64,000 nt of DNA from an uncultured bacterium. Lineage in GTDB: Bacteria > Cyanobacteriota > Vampirovibrionia > Gastranaerophilales > Gastranaerophilaceae. Both the position numbers and the translations under genes were made by a program. Location: NCBI GenBank assembly GCA_902475545.1, contig CABRZP010000001.1, positions 62,001-126,000 on the forward strand, read 5' to 3'. The notes under the pieces are model-generated. The model was not told the DNA's origin. It saw only the letters and a list, made by a program, of their open reading frames with translations, and did not search any database. This document shows, piece by piece, positions 17,136-25,720 of this stretch. Numbering within the stretch: position 1 is the first letter of the stretch; each line of letters opens with the position of its first letter.

Positions 17136-17136
17136 A

Positions 17137-17751
17137 TTACTTTATATATTTATTTATAATATTAGTGACATCTTTTTGTATTTCTGTTATTGATTTTGCG
17201 GTATCTATAACTTTGATTCTGTCAGGTTCTTGTTTTGCTAACTCAAGATAACCGTTTCTGACTTTGTTAAAGAATTCTTTTCCGGATTTTTCCATTCTAT
17301 CTTGCTGACTGCCAACTCGTTGCATTGAAGTTTCAATATCAACATCGAATACTAGTGTTAAATCCGGTTTTGTATTATTTGTTGCTATACGATTTAGCAT
17401 ATTGATTTGCTCAATATCAAGACCTCGTCCATATCCTTGATAAGCTACCGTGCTATCGGTATGTCTGTCGCAAAGTACGATTTTCCCTTCCTCGATTGCC
17501 GGTTTGACTATGATGTCTATATTTTGAGCTCTATCTGCTAAGAATAAAAAGGATTCACATCTGTTTGAAACTTCTCCATCGTAATTTAAAAGAATTTCTC
17601 TGATTTTTTCACCCAGTCCTTTTGCTCCGGGTTCTCTTGTTATAACAACTTCGTACCCTTTATTTTCAAGATAATCTTTAAGCAGGTTTAGCTGGGTTGT
17701 TTTTCCGCAGCCGTCAGCTCCTTCAAATGTTATAAATAAACCTTTTTTCAT
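17137..17751 (-). CDS. tmk: Thymidylate kinase
   Basis: 204 aa P-loop kinase that phosphorylates dTMP to dTDP. Visible motifs: P-loop GADGCGKTT (residues 11-19), the DR(H/Y) motif in LCDRHTDSTVAYQGYGRG, FDVDIETSMQR, and a lid region near SQQDRMEKSG. Length is typical. GAGGGATTT precedes the ATG. It is downstream of rnpB but separated from it by a terminator. Confidence 0.95.
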   Translation of the reverse strand: MKKGLFITFEGADGCGKTTQLNLLKDYLENKGYEVVITREPGAKGLGEKIREILLNYDGEVSNRCESFLFLADRAQNIDIIVKPAIEEGKIVLCDRHTDSTVAYQGYGRGLDIEQINMLNRIATNNTKPDLTLVFDVDIETSMQRVGSQQDRMEKSGKEFFNKVRNGYLELAKQEPDRIKVIDTAKSITEIQKDVTNIINKYIK

Positions 17752-17783
17752 AAATCCCTCTTTCTCTTATTTGATTATAACTT

Positions 17784-17812
17784 AAAAACACGAACCTGAA
17801 AACAAGTTCGTG
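17784..17812 (-). terminator. Rho-independent terminator of rnpB
   Basis: 9-bp stem including one G-U pair (17789-17797 with 17804-17812), then TTTTT on the minus strand. It lies just after the 3' end of the RNase P RNA. Confidence 0.75.
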
Positions 17813-17822
17813 TAAATAAGAT

Positions 17823-18166
17823 AAAGCAGCCCGTAAGCCGTGTTCTGTTTTAGATAATCATCTGTCTGGTATTAGGATTACTCCTAATCTCTAGCGATTT
17901 TTCCGAAGTTGGCGAACAACCTTTGTAACCTTCGATTCAATCTTGCATCCGACCGGGGTTTACCTAGCTGATACCTTCCGATATCACTGGTGAAGCTCTT
18001 AACTCACCGTTGCACCATCGCCTGTGATATAAATATCCATCGGCAGTCATCTTTTCTGTGGCACTATCCGCCGCCTCACAACGCCCGGAGTTTCTCCGGC
18101 GGTCTGTTCTGGGATGCACGGACTTTCCTCACTTAAAGTTGTTAAGTGCGATTATCCGGCTACTTT
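17823..18166 (-). ncRNA. rnpB: RNase P RNA, class A
   Basis: On the minus strand the conserved GAGGAAAGTCCGTGC (P4 and J region) occurs near the 5' end, and ACAGAAC..GGCTTACGGGC occurs near the 3' end. Outer ends AAAGTAGCC and GGCTGCTTT pair to form helix P1, which sets the limits. RNase P RNA is the ribozyme that matures tRNA 5' ends. Its 5' end lies 1 nt after the stop codon of the pilin-like gene on the same strand, so its promoter must lie within that gene or it is made by processing. A terminator follows. Confidence 0.93.
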
Positions 18167-18167
18167 A

Positions 18168-18842
18168 TTATTCTTCTGTAATGTCTTTGCTGACTTTAAC
18201 TGCATCCATAGCCCAGGTATCGGTAGGACTTATTATTAATCTACCATCTGCTCTTACACCAATTGTAAATACGTCCATACCTTTTGTTCTGCTGGCAGGA
18301 CAAGCAGATTTACCTGTTATAGCGGATGCATAAGCTGCAGATTTTGTACAATTTGGTTCTTCTGTTCCGTTAACGTCAATTGTTATATATGCTGTTGAGT
18401 TTGGATTATTTGTAGATGTATAATTCATTCCGGTTATAGCCCATTGCATACCGTCTTTTGTAGTAAATTGGGTTCCGTTGTCAGTTCGAATATCGAGTTT
18501 ATCTTTGAATATAGTGACAAATTTGTTATTTTGCTGACCTGATTCATTTGTATAATAAGCACTATTATTCCATTTTGTACAGTTAACGTAAGCTAAACCG
18601 TCATCAAATCCGACTCTGCGTTTACCTGCTCCTAATGTTGTTAAGTCCGGGTAGCAAGTTTCATCGTTAATCATTTCCGCTACTACTGTTTGTACTGCAT
18701 AGTATGCTCTTTTTGCCATTAAAGTATTTTGGTTTGGTAAAATACTAAATATAATAGGTAAAAGAATTGCACATAAAATACCGATAATACCTAGTGCAAC
18801 AAGCAGTTCGGTAAGTGTAAATGCGTTATTAACTCTTTTCAT
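18168..18842 (-). CDS. Type IV pilin-like (pseudopilin) protein
   Basis: 224 aa. The N terminus MKRVNNA/FTLTELLVALGIIGIL is a class III prepilin signal: short basic leader, cleavage before Phe, Glu at +5, then a long hydrophobic helix. The residue before the cut is Ala rather than the usual Gly. The C-terminal domain is globular and Asn/Thr-rich, with paired Cys (CYPDL, VNCTKW, EPNCTK, SACPAS) and a late DVFTIGVRADGRLII. It is likely a minor pilin or secretion pseudopilin processed by PilD. GAGGAA precedes the ATG. No other pilus gene is adjacent. Confidence 0.85.
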   Translation of the reverse strand: MKRVNNAFTLTELLVALGIIGILCAILLPIIFSILPNQNTLMAKRAYYAVQTVVAEMINDETCYPDLTTLGAGKRRVGFDDGLAYVNCTKWNNSAYYTNESGQQNNKFVTIFKDKLDIRTDNGTQFTTKDGMQWAITGMNYTSTNNPNSTAYITIDVNGTEEPNCTKSAAYASAITGKSACPASRTKGMDVFTIGVRADGRLIISPTDTWAMDAVKVSKDITEE

Positions 18843-19106
18843 TCTGAATTCCTCAACTCTTATATTCTATTCCTTTATTATACCATATCGGGTTGTATTT
18901 TTCAATATGATATGCTATAATGGTAGTATGTGAGAACGTTTAAATAAGAATTAATTTGTTTTGAATTGTAAAATTTTGTTTACATAGTAGCAAAATAGTA
19001 TATTCAGATGAGTTAATAACACATCACATATTTTATAATGTGTAGGATATAATGAACACGAAGATTTGGGCATATTATGCTCAGATAGTCGGTAAAGGTG
19101 AGAATT

Positions 19107-19490
19107 ATGGTCGATAACAGATCTGCCGGTTTCTTTGGAATAGGCGGTGCTTTTAATTTTAAAAGTGGTGATCCTTCCGGAACGGCTGCAAAATTATCAG
19201 ATGAAAAAATGGGCCAGGGCGGTGAATATTTCTCTCAACGCGGTGGTGAAGAGGAGTTGCCTGTTCAAAATAATCAATATATGGACCAGAGTGCAATTCT
19301 ACGTGCGACTCTAAATTCTCTAGCTATGATGAATGTTGCGAATGTTCTTAATGCGAAAAAAAGAAAACCTGTTTTGGATGAAGAAGATAAAATTACTGAA
19401 GATTTAAAAGAAATCCTAAGAGTGAAAAAACTTCAAAATCATAATAAATCAAGTAATCCTTATGCAACAGATGAAGACGAGGATTTGTAA
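19107..19490 (+). CDS. Unknown small acidic/basic protein
   Basis: 127 aa from ATG 19107, preceded by AAAGGTGAG; a GTG 9 nt upstream overlaps that site and is disfavoured. Begins VDNRSAGFFGIGGAFNFKSG, then a Gly/Gln/Glu-rich middle (GQGGEYFSQRGGEEE), a helix around LRATLNSLAMMNVANVLN, and a highly charged Lys/Glu/Asp C terminus ending DEDEDL. No signal peptide. No family recognised. The gene ends at a bidirectional terminator shared with lysS. Confidence 0.7.
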   Translation: MVDNRSAGFFGIGGAFNFKSGDPSGTAAKLSDEKMGQGGEYFSQRGGEEELPVQNNQYMDQSAILRATLNSLAMMNVANVLNAKKRKPVLDEEDKITEDLKEILRVKKLQNHNKSSNPYATDEDEDL

Positions 19491-19510
19491 AATATAAGAA
19501 TTAGTATAAT

Positions 19511-19544
19511 AAAAAAAGACTCAGAATTTTCTGAGTCTTTTTTT
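19511..19544. terminator. Bidirectional Rho-independent terminator
   Basis: 14-bp perfect stem (19511-19524 with 19531-19544) with A7 before and T7 within the 3' arm. It lies between the convergent 19.1 kb gene and lysS. Confidence 0.85.
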
Positions 19545-19560
19545 ATTATTTTTATTTAAA

Positions 19561-21066
19561 TTAATCTCTTTTCTTTAATGTTGGGAAAGCGATTACATCA
19601 CGAATTGAAGGTGAATTTGTTAATAACATTATCAATCTGTCAATTCCTAGTCCTAAACCGCCCATTGGAGGTACGCCGTGTTCTAACGCACAGATATAAT
19701 CTTCATCGATTGGCATAGCTTCTTCATCACCTGCAGCTTTAGCTGCCATTTGAGCTTCAAATCTTGCTCTTTGATCAATCGGGTCTGTTAATTCAGAGAA
19801 TGCGTTAGAGATTTCCCAACCGTTAACGCGGGTTTCAAAACGTTCTGTTAATCTTGGGTTGTCTCTGTGAACTTTTGCAAGTGGAGATATATCTCTAGGG
19901 TAATCATAGATGTGAATAGGTTGAATTAAAGAACCTTCGATTTTTTCTTCGAATACTCTTTCTACAACCTGTCCCCAGTTATCGCAGTCATCTGCATCTA
20001 CTTGAACTGATTTTGCTTTTTCTTTAGCTTCTTCAACTGTTTCGATTTTGCCAAAATCAATACCTGTAGCTTCTTCAACCGCACCTAACATTGTTTTTCT
20101 GTCCCAAGGCGGAGTTAAATCAATTTCATTTTCTCCGTATTGAATTTTTGTTGTTCCAAGCACTTCTTGAGCAACAAATGCAACAAGATTTTCGGTTAAT
20201 TCCATCATATCATTATAATCAACGTAAGCTTGGTATAATTCCATCATTGTGAATTCCGGATTGTGACGGGTATCAATACCTTCGTTTCTAAAGCATCTGT
20301 TAATTTCAAAGATTTTTTCACTTACACCGCCAACCATAAGACGTTTTAGGTATAATTCCGGAGCAATTCTCAAGAACATATCCATGTCTAACGTATTATG
20401 ATGTGTAATGAAAGGTCTTGCATTCGCACCACCGGCTTGCGGGTGAAGCATTGGTGTTTCAACTTCCATAAATCCTTTATTTATCAAGTATTCTCTTACT
20501 TTTTGGATAATTAAACTTCTTTTTTGGAAAGTCTTTTTAACGTCATCATTAACAATCATATCAACATATCTTTGGCGATATTTTGTTTCAACGTCAGTTA
20601 AACCGTGGAATTTTTCAGGAAGTGGTAATAATGATTTAGATAAAATTTCTAAAGATTTTGCTTTAATTGTAAGTTCACCACGAGGAGTTCTTCTTACTGA
20701 GCCGTAAAATCCAACGATATCTCCAATGTCAATTGTTTTTAATGTTTTTAAATCATCTTCAGATAGGTTTTCTTTGTGTGAGAAAATTTGGATTTTTCCT
20801 GAAGCATCAACAAGGTCAATGAACATACCGGTGTTACGGTTAGCCATTACACGTCCTGCTACATGGTAACAATCTTCAATTTCTTCGCCGACTGCAAGAT
20901 CTTTGTATTTGTCTTGCAAATCTTGTGCCATAATATCTTTATCATATCCGTACGGATAAGGGTTTAATCCTCTTTCTCTCAAGTTATTCATTTTTTGAAT
21001 TCTAACTTGGCGAATTTGATTTTGAGAAGAGTTTGATTCTTGAGTTTTGTCTAATTGTTGAGTCAT
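19561..21066 (-). CDS. lysS: Lysyl-tRNA synthetase, class II
   Basis: 501 aa, the usual length. The N-terminal OB-fold anticodon-binding domain includes YHVAGRVMANRNTGMFIDL. The catalytic domain has motif 1 (GFMEVETPMLHPQAGGANAR), motif 2 (FRNEGIDTRHNPEFTMMELY) and motif 3 (GLGLGIDRLIMLLTNSP). It charges tRNA-Lys in the cytoplasm. AGAAGGA precedes the ATG. It lies 75 nt downstream of aroA on the same strand, so the two may be co-transcribed. Confidence 0.97.
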   Translation of the reverse strand: MTQQLDKTQESNSSQNQIRQVRIQKMNNLRERGLNPYPYGYDKDIMAQDLQDKYKDLAVGEEIEDCYHVAGRVMANRNTGMFIDLVDASGKIQIFSHKENLSEDDLKTLKTIDIGDIVGFYGSVRRTPRGELTIKAKSLEILSKSLLPLPEKFHGLTDVETKYRQRYVDMIVNDDVKKTFQKRSLIIQKVREYLINKGFMEVETPMLHPQAGGANARPFITHHNTLDMDMFLRIAPELYLKRLMVGGVSEKIFEINRCFRNEGIDTRHNPEFTMMELYQAYVDYNDMMELTENLVAFVAQEVLGTTKIQYGENEIDLTPPWDRKTMLGAVEEATGIDFGKIETVEEAKEKAKSVQVDADDCDNWGQVVERVFEEKIEGSLIQPIHIYDYPRDISPLAKVHRDNPRLTERFETRVNGWEISNAFSELTDPIDQRARFEAQMAAKAAGDEEAMPIDEDYICALEHGVPPMGGLGLGIDRLIMLLTNSPSIRDVIAFPTLKKRD

Positions 21067-21141
21067 CTTTTTTCAATCCTTCTATTTTTTTACTAACAAT
21101 CGTAATATTATATTATCACAAAAATATTGATGATTAAGGGG

Positions 21142-22425
21142 TTAATGTTTAATTGTTTCAAATAAACTTTCAAAGTTCGGGAATGAAATATTAACCCACT
21201 CGAATCCATTGATAACAATTTCTTTTTGGCAAATAAGTCCTGCTATATATAAACTCATTGCAAGTCTGTGATCCTGATATGTCTCAACGCTGCAATTGCC
21301 TGTAAGTTGAGTTTTTCCGTTAATTATTATTCCATCTGAAGTTTCTTGAATATTTGCACCCAGTTTTTGTAATTCTGCAACTACTGTTTTTATTCTGTCA
21401 GATTCTTTATTTCTTAAATCAGATGCATCTTTTATTATTGTTTGACCTTTTGCTTGAGTTGCCATAACTGCAATTACAGGTATTTCATCTATTAATTTCG
21501 GGATAATTTCTCCTTCTATATTGCAAGCTTTTAGTTCTGAATATTTAACTCGAATATCTCCTACGATTTCTCCGCAAATCTCTCTTTTGTCAATAATTGA
21601 AATATCTCCGCCCATTTTTTTTGCGATTTCGATTATTCCGGTTCTGGTTGGGTTTAAACCTACATTTTTTATAATGATATCCGAATTTGGAATGATCAAT
21701 GCTGCAACAATAAAATATGCTGCCGATGAGATGTCTCCAAAAATTTCTATGTTTATAGGATTAAGTTTGGAGTTTTCAATAGCTGTAGTATTTTTATCCG
21801 TTGAAATATTTGCACCCATGTGTTTTAACAATATTTCAGTGTGATTTCTGGATAAATACGGTTCGGTGTAGATAGTTTTTTTATTGTCATTTGTTTGCAT
21901 TCCGGCAAGAAGTATGCAGGATTTCACCTGTGCGGAAGCTATTTTTGAGGTGTAATTTATTGAGTGTAAATCTGTTCCTGATATTAATAGAGGTGATTTT
22001 CCTTCATTTGAACTGATTTTTGCTCCCATTAATGATAAAGGGTCAATGACACGTTTCATTGGTCTTTTGGAAAGGCTTTCATCTCCTGTTAAAATTGACT
22101 TGAATTTTTGTCCTGCAAGAATTCCTGTCATAAGCCGCATTGTAGTGCCGGAATTCCCACAATATAACTCGTTATCAGGTTGAATTAGTTTGCCTATAGA
22201 TAAGACTTTAACTGTTGTTTCGTTTTTGAATTCAATATTAACCCCAAGATTTTTACAAACTTTTATAGATGAATGTGGGTCTTCGCCTATTGAAAAGTTT
22301 TTTATAATTGAAGTTCCTTTTGCTAATGATGAAAAGAGTACTGCTCTATGCGACATCGATTTATCTGATGGAATGGAGATAGTACCTTTTAAGGTTGTGA
22401 AATTGTCACCTGTAACTTTTTTCAT
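21142..22425 (-). CDS. aroA: 3-phosphoshikimate 1-carboxyvinyltransferase (EPSP synthase)
   Basis: 427 aa. Catalyses transfer of enolpyruvate to shikimate 3-phosphate, the sixth shikimate step. Motifs: IPSDKSMSHRAVLFSSLAKG, LYCGNSGTTMRLMTGILAGQ, DESLSKRPMKRVIDPL, SAQVKSCILLAGM and the late DLRNKESDRIKTVVAEL followed by YQDHRLAMS. Family length is typical. The ATG is 6 nt after an extended -10 and lacks a ribosome site, so the mRNA is probably leaderless. aroC is elsewhere in the window (51.5 kb). Confidence 0.96.
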   Translation of the reverse strand: MKKVTGDNFTTLKGTISIPSDKSMSHRAVLFSSLAKGTSIIKNFSIGEDPHSSIKVCKNLGVNIEFKNETTVKVLSIGKLIQPDNELYCGNSGTTMRLMTGILAGQKFKSILTGDESLSKRPMKRVIDPLSLMGAKISSNEGKSPLLISGTDLHSINYTSKIASAQVKSCILLAGMQTNDNKKTIYTEPYLSRNHTEILLKHMGANISTDKNTTAIENSKLNPINIEIFGDISSAAYFIVAALIIPNSDIIIKNVGLNPTRTGIIEIAKKMGGDISIIDKREICGEIVGDIRVKYSELKACNIEGEIIPKLIDEIPVIAVMATQAKGQTIIKDASDLRNKESDRIKTVVAELQKLGANIQETSDGIIINGKTQLTGNCSVETYQDHRLAMSLYIAGLICQKEIVINGFEWVNISFPNFESLFETIKH

Positions 22426-22431
22426 ACAGGT

Positions 22432-22440
22432 ATTTTATCA
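22432..22440 (-). promoter_or_regulatory. Extended -10 promoter of aroA, leaderless type
   Basis: Minus strand TGA-TAAAAT, then 6 nt, then the aroA ATG at 22425. No Shine-Dalgarno. Confidence 0.55.
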
Positions 22441-22494
22441 TAAAATCATCTATTCATATCATTGCTAATAAAATATATATGTTATGCTATAAAT

Positions 22495-23451
22495 ATGAGA
22501 AGAAGAGGTCCATTAGGATATTTAGTATTACCTTTTGTAATTTATTCGATGCTTAGTCAAGTATCTGTCTCTTTGGCTAATTTTGTGTTGTGTCTGGTAA
22601 TAATTGCAGTAGTTATATATTTGCTATGTATGCCTATGTTTGCAGAAAATACGTACAAAAAAGCTATAAAATATGTAGATAAAAGATTTGTTTTTAATGA
22701 TTATACTATTCGAAACGATGTCTGCAGTGTTCGTTATACTCCGGATGATAAAATTGTAGTTATGGATAATGCGGGTGCAAACCGTGGCCGTGATTTGCGA
22801 ACATTTACTGTTTCAAAATCTACAGATAAACACATTAATAAAACCTGGTCTCAAATATGTAAGGTTTTTGATGATTATTCTTCTGTAGATTCTCTTGCCG
22901 CCTTTGTTGGGCTTTATGTTGATGTAAACATCGTATTGATACCAACTACGACAAGAAGAAAAGAAGAACCTAAAAAACAAAATAATTCAATTAAAATTGA
23001 CGCTTCAAATGTGGGTCCAAAGTTTGTTGAAATGAATGATATTGCACCTGACCCGTATTCAAAAGGTACAGAACAAGCAAGGAAAACAGATGATAATTTT
23101 GTAAATCTTGATAGCGTGAAAAAATCTGATCCGGTAGTTGAAAGATCTCAAGGCGATTCCCCGCTTGTTGATTTTGGAGATGCTTTATCTGCCGGTCCTA
23201 ATAAGATTAATGTAAATACGGCTACAGCTTCAGAATTGTCCATTTTGCCGGGTATAAATATTGTTATGGCAAAAAAAATTGTTGAGTTCAGGGATACAAC
23301 AAGAATGTTTGAATCTGTAGATGATTTTATTACAAATTCCGGTGTTAAAAGCCATTTTGAATCTAAGATTAGATCAATGATTGTAGCTGAACAGCCTTCA
23401 GTTAAAAAATCTAATGATGATAATGATGCAGGCAGGATTGTAGATATTTAA
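22495..23451 (+). CDS. Membrane protein with ComEA-type helix-hairpin-helix domain
   Basis: 318 aa from ATG 22495. Two adjacent membrane helices (about 8-26 and 30-50), a central domain (YKKAIKYVDKRFVFNDYTIR to about residue 145), a charged Asn/Lys/Asp linker, and a C-terminal helix-hairpin-helix domain (INVNTATASELSILPGINIV, then AKKIVEFRDTTRMFESVDDF) like ComEA/type II DNA-uptake proteins, which bind DNA. The start is uncertain: no ribosome site, and a TGC-TATAAA box lies 1 nt upstream. Its stop overlaps the start of the radical SAM gene, so it leads that operon. Confidence 0.75.
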   Translation: MRRRGPLGYLVLPFVIYSMLSQVSVSLANFVLCLVIIAVVIYLLCMPMFAENTYKKAIKYVDKRFVFNDYTIRNDVCSVRYTPDDKIVVMDNAGANRGRDLRTFTVSKSTDKHINKTWSQICKVFDDYSSVDSLAAFVGLYVDVNIVLIPTTTRRKEEPKKQNNSIKIDASNVGPKFVEMNDIAPDPYSKGTEQARKTDDNFVNLDSVKKSDPVVERSQGDSPLVDFGDALSAGPNKINVNTATASELSILPGINIVMAKKIVEFRDTTRMFESVDDFITNSGVKSHFESKIRSMIVAEQPSVKKSNDDNDAGRIVDI

Positions 23452-24056
23452 TGATTGATGTTTATAAAATTATAGCAAATACGACAGTTGAAGGACCGGG
23501 TATTCGTTTTTGTATTTGGGTTCAAGGTTGTAATAAACATTGTTCCGGATGTTGGGCAAAAGATACGTGGAATTTCGGTGTGGGCTCAAAATACAATGTT
23601 GAAGAGTTGTTTTCTTTAATAAAACAGGAAACACAAATAGAAGGAGTTACTTTTCTTGGCGGTGAACCTTTTGAGCAAGCAAAGGAACTTGCTGTTTTGG
23701 CACAAATGATTAAATCTGCGGGCTTGTCCGTTGTTTGTTTTACCGGTTATACGCTGGAAGAATTAAGATTAAAAAATAGTGCTGATATTAATAGTTTTTT
23801 AGAGAATATTGATTTATTGATAGATGGCGGATTTGAAAAAGAAAAATTCGATCTTTCTCGTCCTTGGGTTGGGTCAAGTAATCAGAGGTTTATATTTTTG
23901 ACTGACAGGTATAATCAAGAAGAAATTAGTTTATACAAAAATAAAATTGAAGTCAGAATATCTCAGGATGGCAAGACTGAAATTAACGGTATGGGCGACT
24001 TTGATAAGGTAAAACAAAATTTTTGTTTACAACTCGGCAAAAATAGGGTAAAATAG
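23451..24056 (+). CDS. Radical SAM enzyme, NrdG/PflA-type activase-like
   Basis: 201 aa. The cluster motif is Cys27-x3-Cys31-x2-Cys34 (CNKHCSGC), preceded by TTVEGPGIRFCIWVQG and followed by GVTFLGGEPFEQ, the pattern of glycyl-radical-enzyme activases such as NrdG. No nrdD or other glycyl radical enzyme is in this operon, and the neighbours are the AAA+/DUF1257/DUF2997 genes, so its target is unlikely to be ribonucleotide reductase. It overlaps the upstream stop by 1 nt; the AAA+ gene follows after 21 nt. Chemistry is inferred as 5'-deoxyadenosyl radical formation. Confidence 0.88.
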   Translation: MIDVYKIIANTTVEGPGIRFCIWVQGCNKHCSGCWAKDTWNFGVGSKYNVEELFSLIKQETQIEGVTFLGGEPFEQAKELAVLAQMIKSAGLSVVCFTGYTLEELRLKNSADINSFLENIDLLIDGGFEKEKFDLSRPWVGSSNQRFIFLTDRYNQEEISLYKNKIEVRISQDGKTEINGMGDFDKVKQNFCLQLGKNRVK

Positions 24057-24077
24057 TTGTAAAAAGAGGGCTTTTTA

Positions 24078-25697
24078 ATGGATAACAAGATTATAACTCA
24101 ATTGTCAAGACTTTTTAGGGCGAGATTCCCATATATTTACTTAACAACATGGGAAGAAGATCGTGCTATTAGTCTTATAAAAAAGATTGCCGGTTCTGAA
24201 AAACTAATCAGGGTTCCAAGAGATGTTTATATTTGGACTCAAACTAATGGTTTTATGCTTGATGGTAAAAAAATAGACGGAACCAATAGTGCAGATAAAG
24301 CAATTGACTTTATTAGAGATTGCAGTAAAAATGCGGTTTTTGTAATGTGCGATTTTCATGTTTATTTTGGAGTAAAAGGTCGTCAGGTTGATTATAATGT
24401 CGTAAGACGTTTGAGAGATTGCATAGGCGAATTAAAAACCAGTAAGTTCCGTAAAAATGTAATATTTTTGGCTTCCGAACTTTTAATTCCTGAAACTATG
24501 CAAAAAGAAATAACTATAGTTGATATGCCTTTGCCTACATTAGAAGAGATAAAGGCAAAATTGAATAAAATGATTACTCAAAATAAGCAAATTGATACTT
24601 CAGACTTAGACGAAGATGCAAAAGAACGTCTATGTAAAGCAGCTTTAGGGTTAACTTTGCAGGAAGCTGAAAATGCATTTGCTCTTGCTATGGTAAATGA
24701 TGGTAAAATTGATGGTCAGGATTTGAGCGTAATTTTGAGTGAAAAAATGCAGGTTATTAAAAAGACAGGTATTTTGGAATTCATTAATACTGATATAAAA
24801 ATTGCCGATGTTGGAGGTTTGGAGAATCTGAAAAATTGGCTCAAAAAGAGAAATAATTCTTGGTCTGAGTCCGCAAAACAATATTGCCTGCCAGCACCAA
24901 AAGGTGTTTTAATTACAGGGGTGCCGGGCTGCGGAAAAAGTTTGACAGCAAAAGCTATGAGTGCCGTTTGGCAGTTGCCGTTGTTAAAACTTGATTTTGG
25001 TAAGATATTTTCAGGTATTGTCGGCAGTTCTGAAGAAAATATGAGAAAAGCTATAAAAACGGCTGAAGCTGTTGCTCCTTCAATTTTATGGGTTGATGAA
25101 ATTGAAAAAAGTTTAAGCGGTTTGAATTCAAATGGTGACAGTGGAACGTCTTCAAGAATTTTTGGTACTTTCTTAACCTGGATGCAGGAAAAAACAGCTC
25201 CGGTATTTGTTATTGCTACTGCGAATAATATTAATAGCCTGCCTGCTGAACTGCTTAGAAAAGGTCGTTTTGATGAAATTTTCTTTGTAGATCTTCCAAC
25301 AATGAGAGAAAGAGAAGAAATTTTTAAACTTCATTTATCAAAAAGACTAAAAGATAAAGATGTTTCAAGTAAAATTCAATTGAATGACGAATTGTATAAA
25401 CAGTTGGCTCAAATGACAGAAGGTTTTGTTGGTGCTGAAATTGAACAAGTTGTTATTACTGCGTTGTATGAAGCTTTCTTTAACAAACGTCCGTTGGAGT
25501 TTTCTGATTTGACAAATACAATTAAAAATGTTGTACCATTGTCTGTTACCCAAAAAGAACAAATATTAGCAATTCGTCAATGGGCAAATATCAGAGCTGT
25601 TGCCGCGACTAAAAAAGATGATATGGCAGAATATTCGTCTCAATCAGGTGACGATGATGTTAATACTTCTCGTGGCGGTAGAGCTTTAGATGTTTAG
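24078..25697 (+). CDS. Ycf46-type AAA+ ATPase
   Basis: 539 aa. The N-terminal ~240 residues match the Ycf46 pattern (RFPYIYLTTWEEDRAISLIK near the start). The AAA+ module follows: Walker A GVPGCGKS (281-288), Walker B ILWVDE with Asp340-Glu341, and second region of homology ATANNINSLPAELLRKGRFD with the arginine finger. The C-terminal lid ends in MTEGFVGAEIEQVVITALYE. Ycf46 is plastid- and cyanobacterium-encoded and is implicated in carbon-concentration or stress regulation in cyanobacteria; the biochemical role is unknown. It is probably a hexameric remodelling ATPase acting on products of its operon. GAGGG precedes the ATG. Confidence 0.9.
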   Translation: MDNKIITQLSRLFRARFPYIYLTTWEEDRAISLIKKIAGSEKLIRVPRDVYIWTQTNGFMLDGKKIDGTNSADKAIDFIRDCSKNAVFVMCDFHVYFGVKGRQVDYNVVRRLRDCIGELKTSKFRKNVIFLASELLIPETMQKEITIVDMPLPTLEEIKAKLNKMITQNKQIDTSDLDEDAKERLCKAALGLTLQEAENAFALAMVNDGKIDGQDLSVILSEKMQVIKKTGILEFINTDIKIADVGGLENLKNWLKKRNNSWSESAKQYCLPAPKGVLITGVPGCGKSLTAKAMSAVWQLPLLKLDFGKIFSGIVGSSEENMRKAIKTAEAVAPSILWVDEIEKSLSGLNSNGDSGTSSRIFGTFLTWMQEKTAPVFVIATANNINSLPAELLRKGRFDEIFFVDLPTMREREEIFKLHLSKRLKDKDVSSKIQLNDELYKQLAQMTEGFVGAEIEQVVITALYEAFFNKRPLEFSDLTNTIKNVVPLSVTQKEQILAIRQWANIRAVAATKKDDMAEYSSQSGDDDVNTSRGGRALDV

Positions 25698-25720
25698 AGT
25701 ATGTGTGGAGTAGAGATAGA

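Noticed and set aside
18058..18333. Plus-strand ORF of 91 codons near 18.1 kb
   Set aside because: It overlaps the RNase P RNA and the pilin-like gene on the other strand; it is an antisense shadow.
19041..19106. 21-codon leader peptide ahead of the 19.1 kb gene
   Set aside because: The AGGATATAATG before it is as easily a -10 box as a ribosome site plus start; evidence is too weak to call a gene.
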